From NCBI RefSeq assembly GCF_002902285.1, contig NZ_PPRU01000015.1:62001-126000 (forward strand): a stretch of DNA of 64,000 nt, read 5' to 3'. The stretch is from Staphylococcus simulans (lineage in GTDB: Bacteria; Bacillota; Bacilli; Staphylococcales; Staphylococcaceae). Shown piece by piece: positions 38,379 to 47,117 of this stretch. The notes beneath the pieces were generated by a model that did not search any database, was not told the DNA's origin, and saw only the letters and a program-made list of their open reading frames with translations. The first letter of the stretch is position 1; each line of letters starts with the position of its first letter. The position numbers were made by a program, and so were the translations under genes.

Positions 38379-39095
38379 ATGACACAAACCATTGTCGTTA
38401 TGCATGGAATGAGACGTGGCAAACAAAATCAATTATTGATGGAGGAGCTTGACAGTGTTGCACAACAAATAGAAGGCACATTTGATGTTGCGTTTATCGA
38501 GAGTGATGAACTTTCATTACCTCAGGTAATACGTAAACATTTATGGGAGGGTGAAACTTCCTTTGTGATTGTGCCGCTTTTATTATTTTCTGGCAGACAT
38601 TACTTACAAGATTTGCCTGAAGTGATGCGTCAGATGCAACTGATGTTTCCAAGTATTACGTATGAAATACGTCAGCCCCTTTGCGACCATCCAAGTTTAA
38701 CTAAATGGATCAATCAACGTATCGAAGCATGGCCAGATGCACATACACCTGGTTCCGCAATTGTTTTGATTGGGCACGGCAGTCCGATTGTGACAGAGCC
38801 TGATGCCGAAATCGATGATATTGCGACACGAATCACTACAGATTTACCGGTCTACACCATGATGTTTTATGGGGATAAACAATTTGAGGGGTTACTCCCT
38901 GAAATGAAAGAGGATTATGACCAAATCTATGTGATTCCAATTTTCTTTTACGATGGTTTCTTGGTCAATAAGATTAAGAAAAAAATCGAGAAAATAAAAG
39001 GAGATTCCAATATTACAATCGCTTCAGCGTTGAATTTTGAACCGGAGTTAGATGAGATGTTAATTGATAGATTGAATCAGAAAGAGGCGGTTTGA
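38379..39095 (+). CDS. nirR: NirR, CbiX/SirB-type sirohydrochlorin ferrochelatase
   Basis: 238 residues from the ATG at 38379, eight bases after AAAGGGGGG; the ATG six bases earlier is too close to it. The product was first reported in S. carnosus as NirR without clear homology. The sequence fits the CbiX family: N-terminal VMHGMRRGKQN and C-terminal half VLIGHGSPIV give duplicated chelatase lobes with metal-binding His, and FSGRHYLQDLPE carries the second conserved His. It would insert Fe into sirohydrochlorin for NirB siroheme. First gene of nirR-sirA-nirB-nirD-sirB. Confidence 0.85.
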   Translation: MTQTIVVMHGMRRGKQNQLLMEELDSVAQQIEGTFDVAFIESDELSLPQVIRKHLWEGETSFVIVPLLLFSGRHYLQDLPEVMRQMQLMFPSITYEIRQPLCDHPSLTKWINQRIEAWPDAHTPGSAIVLIGHGSPIVTEPDAEIDDIATRITTDLPVYTMMFYGDKQFEGLLPEMKEDYDQIYVIPIFFYDGFLVNKIKKKIEKIKGDSNITIASALNFEPELDEMLIDRLNQKEAV

Positions 39096-39096
39096 T

Positions 39097-39552
39097 ATGT
39101 ATCCTATACAACTGGATTTGTCAAAGAAACATGCAGTATTAGTCGGCGGAGGCAGAATCGGATACCGTAAGTTTAAACAACTGGCAAAAGCCAATTGCGG
39201 AGATGTTACAGTTATTTCCAAATCTTTTTTGCCAGAATTTTTTGAAGAGTCTTACCCCAATATGAAATTAATCACAAAGGACTATGCGAAGGAAGATATT
39301 GAAAACGCAGATGTCGTGATTATCGCAACAGACTCACCAGAAATCAATGATCAGATCAAGAAAGATACTAAACCGACACAGTTGGTTAACCATACAGGGG
39401 ATAAAGAACGATCTGACTTTTTTAATATGAAGGAATTTGAGTTTGAAGATTTATCCATCAGTGTCCGTTCAAATGGCGGAGATTATAAAAAAGCGAAACA
39501 TGTGGCACAAGCGATTCAACAATTTTTAGCTAAAGAATACGGGAGGGAATAA
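39097..39552 (+). CDS. sirA: SirA, precorrin-2 dehydrogenase
   Basis: 151 residues. NAD-binding GGGRIGYRKF at 17-26 and VIIATDSPEIN near 72-82 are the CysG/Met8 Rossmann domain. Oxidises precorrin-2 to sirohydrochlorin. Only the dehydrogenase domain is present; the ferrochelatase/dimerisation half of Met8 is missing, in keeping with a separate chelatase (NirR) one base upstream. Symbol follows S. carnosus use; in Bacillus the equivalent is called SirC. Confidence 0.85.
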   Translation: MYPIQLDLSKKHAVLVGGGRIGYRKFKQLAKANCGDVTVISKSFLPEFFEESYPNMKLITKDYAKEDIENADVVIIATDSPEINDQIKKDTKPTQLVNHTGDKERSDFFNMKEFEFEDLSISVRSNGGDYKKAKHVAQAIQQFLAKEYGRE

Positions 39553-39554
39553 GG

Positions 39555-41960
39555 ATGCCAAAAACTAAGTTAGTCATGATCGGTAACGGTATGGCCGGCG
39601 TCAGAACAATTGAAGAGATTTTAGAGAGAGACAAAGATAAATATGAAATCACAATTATAGGGAAAGAACCTTATCCAAACTATAACCGCATTATGTTATC
39701 AAACATTTTGCAAAAGAAAATGTCGGTTGATGAAACAATCATGAATCCTTACTCATGGTATGAGGAAAATAACATTTCACTTATTACAGGAGAACGTGCG
39801 ACACGCGTTAATCGTGAACAAAAATTAGTGGAAACTGAATCAGGACAAGAGATTCCATATGATATTTGTATCTTTGCGACAGGTTCAAATGCGTTTGTCT
39901 TACCGATTCCAGGTCATGAATTGCCAAGTGTAATCGGATGGCGTACGATTGAAGACACAGAACGTATGATTGAAATTGCGCAAACGAAAAAAGAAGCAAT
40001 CGTTATCGGTGGCGGCTTGCTTGGTTTGGAATGTGCAAGAGGTTTACTTGACCAAGGTATGAACGTTACTGTTGTTCACTTAGCTGAATGGTTAATGGAA
40101 ATGCAGTTAGACCGTCAAGCAGGTGAAATGTTACGTGAAGACTTAGAAAAACAAGGCATGCGCTTTGAATTAGGTGCGAATACAAAAGAAATTCTAGGTG
40201 AAAACGACGTTGAAGGTATCCGTTTAGCAGACGGCAGAGAATTACCAGCTGACTTAGTTGTTATGGCTGTTGGTATTCGTCCATTCGTTCAAGAAGCGAA
40301 AGACTCTGGTTTAGATGTAGAACGCGGTATTGTTGTGGATGACTTCATGCGTACAAGTGATGAAAACATTTACGCAGTAGGTGAATGTGCGCAACATAAC
40401 GGCAAAGTTTATGGTTTAGTCGCTCCTTTATATGAACAAGGTAAAGTATTAGCTGACTACTTAACTGACCGTGATACAGACGGCTATAAAGGTTCAACAA
40501 CATTCACATCATTGAAAGTATCAGGCTGTGACTTATACAGTGCGGGTCAAATTCAAGAAGATGAAGAAGTAGAAGGTGTTGAAATCTACAACAGTCAAGA
40601 TCATATCTACAAAAAAATCTTCTTAAAAGGTGAACGTGTTGTAGGTGCAGTATTATACGGTGATACAGATGATGGTACGCGTTTCTTCAATATGATGAAA
40701 AAACGTGAATCTATTGAAGACTACACATTAGTTTCATTATTAAGCAAAGCTGGCGAAGAAGAAGGTTTATCTGTTGCGGACATGGATAATGAAGAAACAA
40801 TCTGTGGCTGTAATGGTGTAACTAAAGGTACAATCGTCAATGCGATTGTAGAAGATGGTTTAACATCTGTTGCGGAAGTGACTAAAGCTACAAAAGCAGG
40901 TAACTCTTGTGGTAAATGTAAACCGCAAATCGGTGAATTATTAGAACATACATTAGGCGGCGCGTTTGTCGCATCAAGACCTGCTGGTATTTGTGAGTGT
41001 ACAGATTTAACACGTGATCAAATCGTGACACAAATCCGTGCTAAAGGCCTGAAAACATCTAAAGAAGTACGTAATGTGCTTGGATGGAAAACTGAAGGCG
41101 GTTGTCCTAAGTGTCGTCCAGCAGTCAACTACTACTTAAATATGATTTATCCAAATGAACACGAAGATGAAAAAGCATCTCGTTTCGCAAACGAACGTTA
41201 CCACGCAAACATCCAAAATGACGGTACATTCTCAGTTATCCCACAAATGCGTGGTGGTGTGACGAACCCTGATCAATTAATCCGTTTAGGTGAAGTTGCG
41301 AAGAAATATGATGTACCTCTAGTTAAAGTAACAGGTTCACAACGTATTGGGTTATATGGTATTAAGAAAGAAGACTTACCGAAAGTATGGAAAGATTTAG
41401 GCATGCGTTCAGCATCTGCTTACGCGAAGAAAACACGTTCTGTTAAGAGCTGTGTCGGTAAAGAATTCTGTCGTTTCGGTACACAATATACAACACGTCT
41501 TGGTATCCGCTTAGAGAAAACATTCGAATATATCGATACACCGCACAAATTCAAAATGGGTGTATCTGGTTGTCCAAGAAGCTGTGTAGAATCAGGCGTA
41601 AAAGACTTCGGTGTTATCGGTGTAGAAAATGGATTCCAAATCTATGTCGGCGGTAACGGCGGTACTGAAGTTGTGAAAGGTCAATTCTTAACTACAGTAG
41701 AAACTGAAGATGATGTAATCAAACTATGCGGCGCGTACATGCAGTATTACCGTGAAACAGGTATTTATACTGAACGTACAGCACCTTGGTTAGAAAGAAT
41801 GGGCTTCGATGTGGTTAAAGAATATGTCTTAAACCCTGAAAACCAAGATGCATTATATGAGCGTATCATGGAAGCAAAACGTGCAGTTGAACAAGAGCCA
41901 TGGTCTGAAATTGTAAATGATCGCGAAGATCAAAAAATCTTTGAAGTAGAGAAGGTGTAA
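39555..41960 (+). CDS. nirB: Nitrite reductase [NAD(P)H] large subunit NirB
   Basis: 801 residues. FAD domain (GNGMAGVRTIEEI, 8-20) and NAD domain (IGGGLLGLECARG, about 151-163), then two BFD-like [2Fe-2S] modules (CGCNGVTKG with NSCGKCKP; CECTDLTRD with GGCPKCRP). The sulfite/nitrite reductase domain ends with siroheme/[4Fe-4S] ligands SCVGKEFCRFG and SGCPRSCVESG. Reduces nitrite to ammonium in the cytoplasm with NADH. Two bases after sirA, two before nirD. Confidence 0.95.
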   Translation: MPKTKLVMIGNGMAGVRTIEEILERDKDKYEITIIGKEPYPNYNRIMLSNILQKKMSVDETIMNPYSWYEENNISLITGERATRVNREQKLVETESGQEIPYDICIFATGSNAFVLPIPGHELPSVIGWRTIEDTERMIEIAQTKKEAIVIGGGLLGLECARGLLDQGMNVTVVHLAEWLMEMQLDRQAGEMLREDLEKQGMRFELGANTKEILGENDVEGIRLADGRELPADLVVMAVGIRPFVQEAKDSGLDVERGIVVDDFMRTSDENIYAVGECAQHNGKVYGLVAPLYEQGKVLADYLTDRDTDGYKGSTTFTSLKVSGCDLYSAGQIQEDEEVEGVEIYNSQDHIYKKIFLKGERVVGAVLYGDTDDGTRFFNMMKKRESIEDYTLVSLLSKAGEEEGLSVADMDNEETICGCNGVTKGTIVNAIVEDGLTSVAEVTKATKAGNSCGKCKPQIGELLEHTLGGAFVASRPAGICECTDLTRDQIVTQIRAKGLKTSKEVRNVLGWKTEGGCPKCRPAVNYYLNMIYPNEHEDEKASRFANERYHANIQNDGTFSVIPQMRGGVTNPDQLIRLGEVAKKYDVPLVKVTGSQRIGLYGIKKEDLPKVWKDLGMRSASAYAKKTRSVKSCVGKEFCRFGTQYTTRLGIRLEKTFEYIDTPHKFKMGVSGCPRSCVESGVKDFGVIGVENGFQIYVGGNGGTEVVKGQFLTTVETEDDVIKLCGAYMQYYRETGIYTERTAPWLERMGFDVVKEYVLNPENQDALYERIMEAKRAVEQEPWSEIVNDREDQKIFEVEKV

Positions 41961-41962
41961 GT

Positions 41963-42277
41963 ATGCATACGTTAGAAAAAATTAAAGTAGCGGCGTTAGA
42001 TGACTTAACACCCTTAATCGGTAAAAAAGTCATTGTGAAAGATAAACAAATTGGATTGTTCTTAACAGAAGACGGTACAATTCATGCGATTAATAATGTG
42101 TGTCCGCATAAACAAGGACCATTATCTGAAGGGACAGTAGCAGGTCATACTGTATTCTGTCCGCTTCACGACTCTCAAATCGACCTAAAAACGGGTCTTG
42201 TCCAAGACCCTGATGAAGGTTGCGTTGAGGTCTATACAGTAGAAGTTGAAGATGGAGATGTGTATTTATGGCTGTAA
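41963..42277 (+). CDS. nirD: Nitrite reductase small subunit NirD
   Basis: 104-residue Rieske-type protein. Cys47 and His49 (CPHKQG) and Cys66 and His69 (CPLHDS) are all present, so a real [2Fe-2S] cluster is possible, unlike enterobacterial NirD, which lacks the ligands. Partner of NirB. Its 3' end overlaps sirB by 10 bp. Confidence 0.93.
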   Translation: MHTLEKIKVAALDDLTPLIGKKVIVKDKQIGLFLTEDGTIHAINNVCPHKQGPLSEGTVAGHTVFCPLHDSQIDLKTGLVQDPDEGCVEVYTVEVEDGDVYLWL

Positions 42278-43221
42278 GCACGACCGGGCATGTGTACTTG
42301 GTCGGTGCTGGGCCAGGGAATCCTAATTTATTGACACGTAAAGCAGAACATTTAATCCGTACTGCGGATATTGTCCTTTACGATCGATTAGTTAATCCCT
42401 TTATCTTGCAACTCGCACCTCCTGGTATTGAAATTGTCGATGTAGGTAAAAAGCCGTACAGCCGACATATTCAACAAGGTGAAATCAATGACATCATTGT
42501 AGATTCAGCATACAAACATCAAAGGGTCGTTCGTCTAAAGGGAGGCGACCCTGCGATTTTTGGGCGTGTACAAGAAGAAGTGGAAACTTTAAAAGCACAT
42601 GATATTCCTTGTGAAATTGTTCCGGGGATTACGACAGCCAGTGCAGCATCAGCTGTTTTAGGTATTGGTTTAACAAGTCGTAACGTCTCTAAGAGTGTGA
42701 CATTCACAACTGGAAGCTTTAAAGATTCAAAAGAAGAAGATATTGATATTGCTTCATTGATTGATGGCGGAACTTTAGCTATTTACATGGGTATTAAGCG
42801 TCTTCATAAGATTATTGAACAAATTTATCGACAAGTCGGCAAAGATTATCCGATTTGTGCCATTTTCAACGTTTCTTACGCGAATCAAGTGATTATTCGC
42901 GGACATCTGTCTACGATTGAAGAAGATGTACGAGATGCTGCACCTGAAGATGCACCAGGTATTTTACTAGTCGGAGATGCGATGGGCTTAACAGAAGGTG
43001 CCACATATATTGAGTCTGATCACTTGCCTGAGTATTTCGGTAAACAATGTATCGTTACAGGTGAGAGAGAAGCGGCTATTGAAAAAGCATTTGAAATTTA
43101 TGATGCTGGCGGTTGGGCCATGATTGATCCGAATAGCGGAGACACTTATCATCAAAGTCAATTAGATTTAATCTATCGCTTTATGCAGATGGATGACATT
43201 ACAGAAATTGTGAAAGCATAG
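42268..43221 (+). CDS. sirB: SirB, uroporphyrinogen-III C-methyltransferase with C-terminal extension
   Basis: 317 residues. The SUMT domain (about 1-240) shows VYLVGAGPGNPNLLTRKA, DVGKKP, RLKGGDPAIFGR and PGITTASAA, the SAM and substrate sites. Methylates uroporphyrinogen III twice to precorrin-2. About 75 extra residues follow (GKQCIVTGEREAAIEKAF) that look like the first part of a HemD (uroporphyrinogen-III synthase) domain but are too short to be active. Last gene of the nir operon. Confidence 0.9.
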   Translation: MAVSTTGHVYLVGAGPGNPNLLTRKAEHLIRTADIVLYDRLVNPFILQLAPPGIEIVDVGKKPYSRHIQQGEINDIIVDSAYKHQRVVRLKGGDPAIFGRVQEEVETLKAHDIPCEIVPGITTASAASAVLGIGLTSRNVSKSVTFTTGSFKDSKEEDIDIASLIDGGTLAIYMGIKRLHKIIEQIYRQVGKDYPICAIFNVSYANQVIIRGHLSTIEEDVRDAAPEDAPGILLVGDAMGLTEGATYIESDHLPEYFGKQCIVTGEREAAIEKAFEIYDAGGWAMIDPNSGDTYHQSQLDLIYRFMQMDDITEIVKA

Positions 43222-43239
43222 AAAAAATATCTTAAGTAT

Positions 43240-43276
43240 AAGCAGTGCCACTTACTAAGAGGGTGCTGCTTTTTTG
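43240..43276 (+). terminator. Terminator after sirB
   Basis: AAGCAGTGCC pairs (one mismatch) with GGGTGCTGCTT, followed by T run. Confidence 0.75.
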
Positions 43277-43292
43277 TGTTGTTCAAAAAACA

Positions 43293-43327
43293 TAGGGAAT
43301 CCCCTCTAGGTTATAGGTGAATCCCTA
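43293..43327. promoter_or_regulatory. Two NreC-type sites upstream of narG
   Basis: TAGGGAATCCCCT (43293-43305) and TAGGTGAATCCCTA (43314-43327) match the TAGGG-N4-CCCTA pattern I recall for S. carnosus NreC. With the -10 below, they are centred near -64 and -43. Confidence 0.75.
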
Positions 43328-43328
43328 A

Positions 43329-43357
43329 TACATCTTACATAATAGAAATCGTACAAT
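43329..43357 (+). promoter_or_regulatory. narG promoter
   Basis: TACAAT (43352-43357) with a non-consensus -35 (TACATC, 43329-43334) 17 bp upstream, as expected for an activator-dependent promoter directly beside the proximal NreC site. Confidence 0.6.
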
Positions 43358-43442
43358 AAGAGTAAGTTGAAAAAATAGTAAACAGTATTTACGAAGTTAA
43401 CAGCCTAGTGAGCAAAGTAATTGAGATGAGAGGATGTTAGAG

Positions 43443-46400
43443 ATGGCAAAATTTGGATTAAACTTCTTTAAGCCGACTGAAAGATTTAATGGTAATTGGT
43501 CTGTTTTACAAGATAAAAGTAGAGAATGGGAAAAAATGTATCGTGAACGTTGGAGTCACGATAAAGTAGTCAGAACAACTCATGGGGTGAACTGTACAGG
43601 TTCATGTTCTTGGAAAGTATTCGTTAAAAACGGTGTCATTACTTGGGAGAACCAACAAATCGACTACCCAAGCTGCGGTCCAGACATGCCGGAATTCGAA
43701 CCGCGTGGATGTCCTCGTGGTGCTTCATTCTCTTGGTATGAATACAGCCCGCTTCGCGTACGCTACCCATACATCAGAGGGAAATTATGGGAACTTTGGA
43801 CAACAGCATTAGAAGAAAATGAAGGTAATATGATTAAAGCTTGGGCTTCTATCGTTGAAGACAAAGAAAAAGCAGAAATTTATAAAAGTGCACGTGGTAA
43901 AGGTGGACACATCCGTGTCGCATGGAAAGATGTTTTACAACTGATTGCAGCACAACTTCTATACACAATCAAAAAAGACGGTCCTGACCGTATCGCAGGC
44001 TTCACACCGATTCCAGCGATGTCAATGATCAGTTATGCATCAGGTGCACGTTTCATCAATCTATTAGGTGGAGAAATGTTAAGTTTCTATGATTGGTATG
44101 CCGATTTACCACCAGCGTCACCGCAAATCTGGGGTGAACAAACAGACGTACCTGAATCAAGTGACTGGTACAACTCAAGCTACATCATTATGTGGGGTTC
44201 AAACGTACCGTTAACACGTACACCAGATGCTCACTTTATGACAGAAGTTCGTTATAAAGGAACAAAAGTGGTTTCAGTTGCACCTGACTATGCTGAAAAC
44301 GTGAAATTCGCTGACAACTGGTTAGCACCAAACCCTGGTTCAGACGCAGCGATTGCACAAGGTATGACACACGTTATCTTGCAAAAATATTACGTAGATG
44401 AACCTTCTGAAATGTTCGTTAACTACGCTAAACAATATACAGATATGCCATTCTTAATCATGTTCGATAAACATGAAGATGGCTTCAAAGCAGGTCGTTT
44501 CTTACGTGCAAGCGACTTAGGTATGGAATCTGAAAACAACGAATGGAAACCTGTTGTATTTGATAAAGAATCAAGTCAAATTATCGTACCTAACGGCACA
44601 ATGGGTCAACGTTGGGAAGAAGGCAAGCAATGGAACTTGAAGCTTGAAAATGAAGACGGTTCTAAAATCGATCCAGCGTTAACAGTAGCTGACGATGAAC
44701 ATGAAATTAAAATTATGAAATTCCCTTACTTCGATAACGCTGGCAACAGCATTTTCGAACGTCCGATTGCAGCACGTAAAGTAACATTAGCAAACGGCGA
44801 AACAACATATGTGGCGACTGTTTTCGACTTAATGACAAGTCAATACGGTGTACGTCGTTTCGGACATGAATTAGAAGCAAAAGGTTATAACGATGCGGAT
44901 ACAGAATACACACCAGCATGGCAAGAAAAAGTAACAGGTGTGAAACAAAAAGTAGTCACTCAAGTTGCTGAAGAGTTTGCCCAAAACGCAATTGATACAG
45001 GTGGCCGCTCAATGATTATCATGGGTGCAGGTATCAACCACTGGTTCAACTCAGACACAATTTATCGTGCAGTCTTAAACTTAGTTATGCTGTGCGGTTG
45101 TCAAGGTGTAAACGGCGGCGGCTGGGCACACTATGTAGGACAAGAAAAATGTCGTCCGATTGAAGGCTGGAGCACAATTGCCTTCGCGAAAGACTGGCAA
45201 GGCCCGCCACGTTTACAAAATGGTACAAGCTGGTTTTACTTCACAACAGACCAATGGAAATATGAAGAGTCTGGTGTCGATAAATTAGCATCACCATTAG
45301 CAGAAAATATTAAACACCAACATCCAGCTGACTATAACGTAACAGCTGCACGTTTAGGATGGCTACCGTCTTATCCGCAGTTCGATACAAACAGCTTGAA
45401 GTTCGGTGAAGAAGCAAGAGATGCTGGAGAATTCAACAACGAAGCAATTTTAAAACGTGCTGTTGACTCTGTAAAAAATCGCGAAACGAAATTTGCGATT
45501 GAAGATCCGGATTTACGTAAGAACCATCCGAAATCATTATTTATCTGGCGTTCAAACTTATTATCAAGTTCAGCAAAAGGACAAGAGTACTTCATGAAAC
45601 ATATGTTAGGAACAAGTTCTGGATTACTTGCTGAAGCGAACGAAACAGATAAACCTGAAGAAATGATCTGGCGTGATGAAGTACAAGGTAAATTAGACTT
45701 GATTGTCGCATTAGATTTCCGTATGACTTCAACACCATTAAAAGCAGATATCGTCTTACCAGCTGCAACTTGGTATGAAAAACACGACTTATCATCAACA
45801 GATATGCACCCATTCGTTCACCCATTCAATCCAGCGATTGACCCATTATGGGAATCACGTTCAGACTGGGATATCTTCAAATCATTAAGTAAGACATTCT
45901 CTGATTTAGCGAAAGTGCATATGCCAGGTACATTCAAAGATGTGGTGACTTCACCATTAGCGCATGACTCTAAACAAGAGATTGCGACACCTTACGGTAA
46001 AGTTAAAGACTGGACAAAAGGCGAAGTTGAAGCGATTCCTGGTAAAACAATGCCTGGCTTCTCAGTTGTAGACCGTAACTATACAGAAATCTATGACAAA
46101 TTCATTTCTGTCGGACCTTTACTAGAAAATGCGAAGATAGGTGCGCACGGTGTCAGCTTCCCAGTTAAAAAACAATACGAAGAAGCTAAAGATATCGTTG
46201 GTACATGGAATGACGATACAGTGAAAAACGGCTTGCCACGTATTGATACAGCAAGACGTGCAGCAGATGTCATCTTAAATATTTCATCAGCAACAAACGG
46301 TGAATTATCTCAAGCGTCATATAAAGACTTAGAAGATAAAACAGGTATGCCTTTAACAGATATTTCCAGTGACCGCAGTGCTGAAAAGATTACATTCTTA

Positions 46401-47117
46401 AACATTACATCACAACCACGTGAAGTGATTCCGACTGCAGTATTCTCTGGTTCAAATAAAGGTAAGAAACGTTATTCACCATTCACAACAAATATTGAAC
46501 GTTTAGTACCGTTCAGAACATTGACTGGACGTCAAAGTTACTATTTAGATCATGAAATCTTCCAGCAATTCGGTGAAAGCTTACCGGTTTATAAACCGAC
46601 ATTACCACCGATGGTCTTCGGTACAAAAGATAAGAAAGTCATCGGCGGTCAAGATAACTTAGTCTTAAGATATTTAACACCGCATGGTAAATGGAATATT
46701 CACTCAACATATCAAGATAACCAACACATGTTGACGTTATTCCGTGGTGGTCCGGTTGTTTGGATTTCTAAAGAAGATGCAGAAGCACACGATATTAACG
46801 ATAACGATTGGTTAGAAGTATATAACCGTAACGGTGTTGTTACAGCAAGAGCCGTTACATCACACAGAATGCCGAAAGGAACAATGTTTATGTACCACGC
46901 ACAAGATAAACATATCCAAACACCGGGTTCTGAAATTACAGGAATGCGCGGCGGTTCACATAACGCACCGACTCGTATTCACTTGAAACCTACGCAAGTA
47001 GTTGGGGGCTATGCCCAAATCAGCTATAGCTTTAACTATTATGGTCCAATTGGTAACCAAAGAGATGTTTATGTAGCAGTGAGAAAGATGAAGGAGGTAG
47101 ATTGGCTTGAAGATTAA
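43443..47117 (+). CDS. narG: Respiratory nitrate reductase alpha subunit NarG
   Basis: 1224 residues. The FS0 [4Fe-4S] ligands HGVNCTGSC near residues 48-56 with GCPRGA near 92, followed by molybdopterin oxidoreductase domains (MWGSNVPLTRTPDAHF, IMGAGINHWFNSD) and the C-terminal dinucleotide-binding domain (RGGSHNAPTRIHLKP). Reduces nitrate to nitrite on the cytoplasmic face. ATG 43443 is taken because GAGAGG is nine bases before it; an ATG three codons earlier overlaps that site. It overlaps narH by 11 bp. Confidence 0.96.
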   Translation: MAKFGLNFFKPTERFNGNWSVLQDKSREWEKMYRERWSHDKVVRTTHGVNCTGSCSWKVFVKNGVITWENQQIDYPSCGPDMPEFEPRGCPRGASFSWYEYSPLRVRYPYIRGKLWELWTTALEENEGNMIKAWASIVEDKEKAEIYKSARGKGGHIRVAWKDVLQLIAAQLLYTIKKDGPDRIAGFTPIPAMSMISYASGARFINLLGGEMLSFYDWYADLPPASPQIWGEQTDVPESSDWYNSSYIIMWGSNVPLTRTPDAHFMTEVRYKGTKVVSVAPDYAENVKFADNWLAPNPGSDAAIAQGMTHVILQKYYVDEPSEMFVNYAKQYTDMPFLIMFDKHEDGFKAGRFLRASDLGMESENNEWKPVVFDKESSQIIVPNGTMGQRWEEGKQWNLKLENEDGSKIDPALTVADDEHEIKIMKFPYFDNAGNSIFERPIAARKVTLANGETTYVATVFDLMTSQYGVRRFGHELEAKGYNDADTEYTPAWQEKVTGVKQKVVTQVAEEFAQNAIDTGGRSMIIMGAGINHWFNSDTIYRAVLNLVMLCGCQGVNGGGWAHYVGQEKCRPIEGWSTIAFAKDWQGPPRLQNGTSWFYFTTDQWKYEESGVDKLASPLAENIKHQHPADYNVTAARLGWLPSYPQFDTNSLKFGEEARDAGEFNNEAILKRAVDSVKNRETKFAIEDPDLRKNHPKSLFIWRSNLLSSSAKGQEYFMKHMLGTSSGLLAEANETDKPEEMIWRDEVQGKLDLIVALDFRMTSTPLKADIVLPAATWYEKHDLSSTDMHPFVHPFNPAIDPLWESRSDWDIFKSLSKTFSDLAKVHMPGTFKDVVTSPLAHDSKQEIATPYGKVKDWTKGEVEAIPGKTMPGFSVVDRNYTEIYDKFISVGPLLENAKIGAHGVSFPVKKQYEEAKDIVGTWNDDTVKNGLPRIDTARRAADVILNISSATNGELSQASYKDLEDKTGMPLTDISSDRSAEKITFLNITSQPREVIPTAVFSGSNKGKKRYSPFTTNIERLVPFRTLTGRQSYYLDHEIFQQFGESLPVYKPTLPPMVFGTKDKKVIGGQDNLVLRYLTPHGKWNIHSTYQDNQHMLTLFRGGPVVWISKEDAEAHDINDNDWLEVYNRNGVVTARAVTSHRMPKGTMFMYHAQDKHIQTPGSEITGMRGGSHNAPTRIHLKPTQVVGGYAQISYSFNYYGPIGNQRDVYVAVRKMKEVDWLED

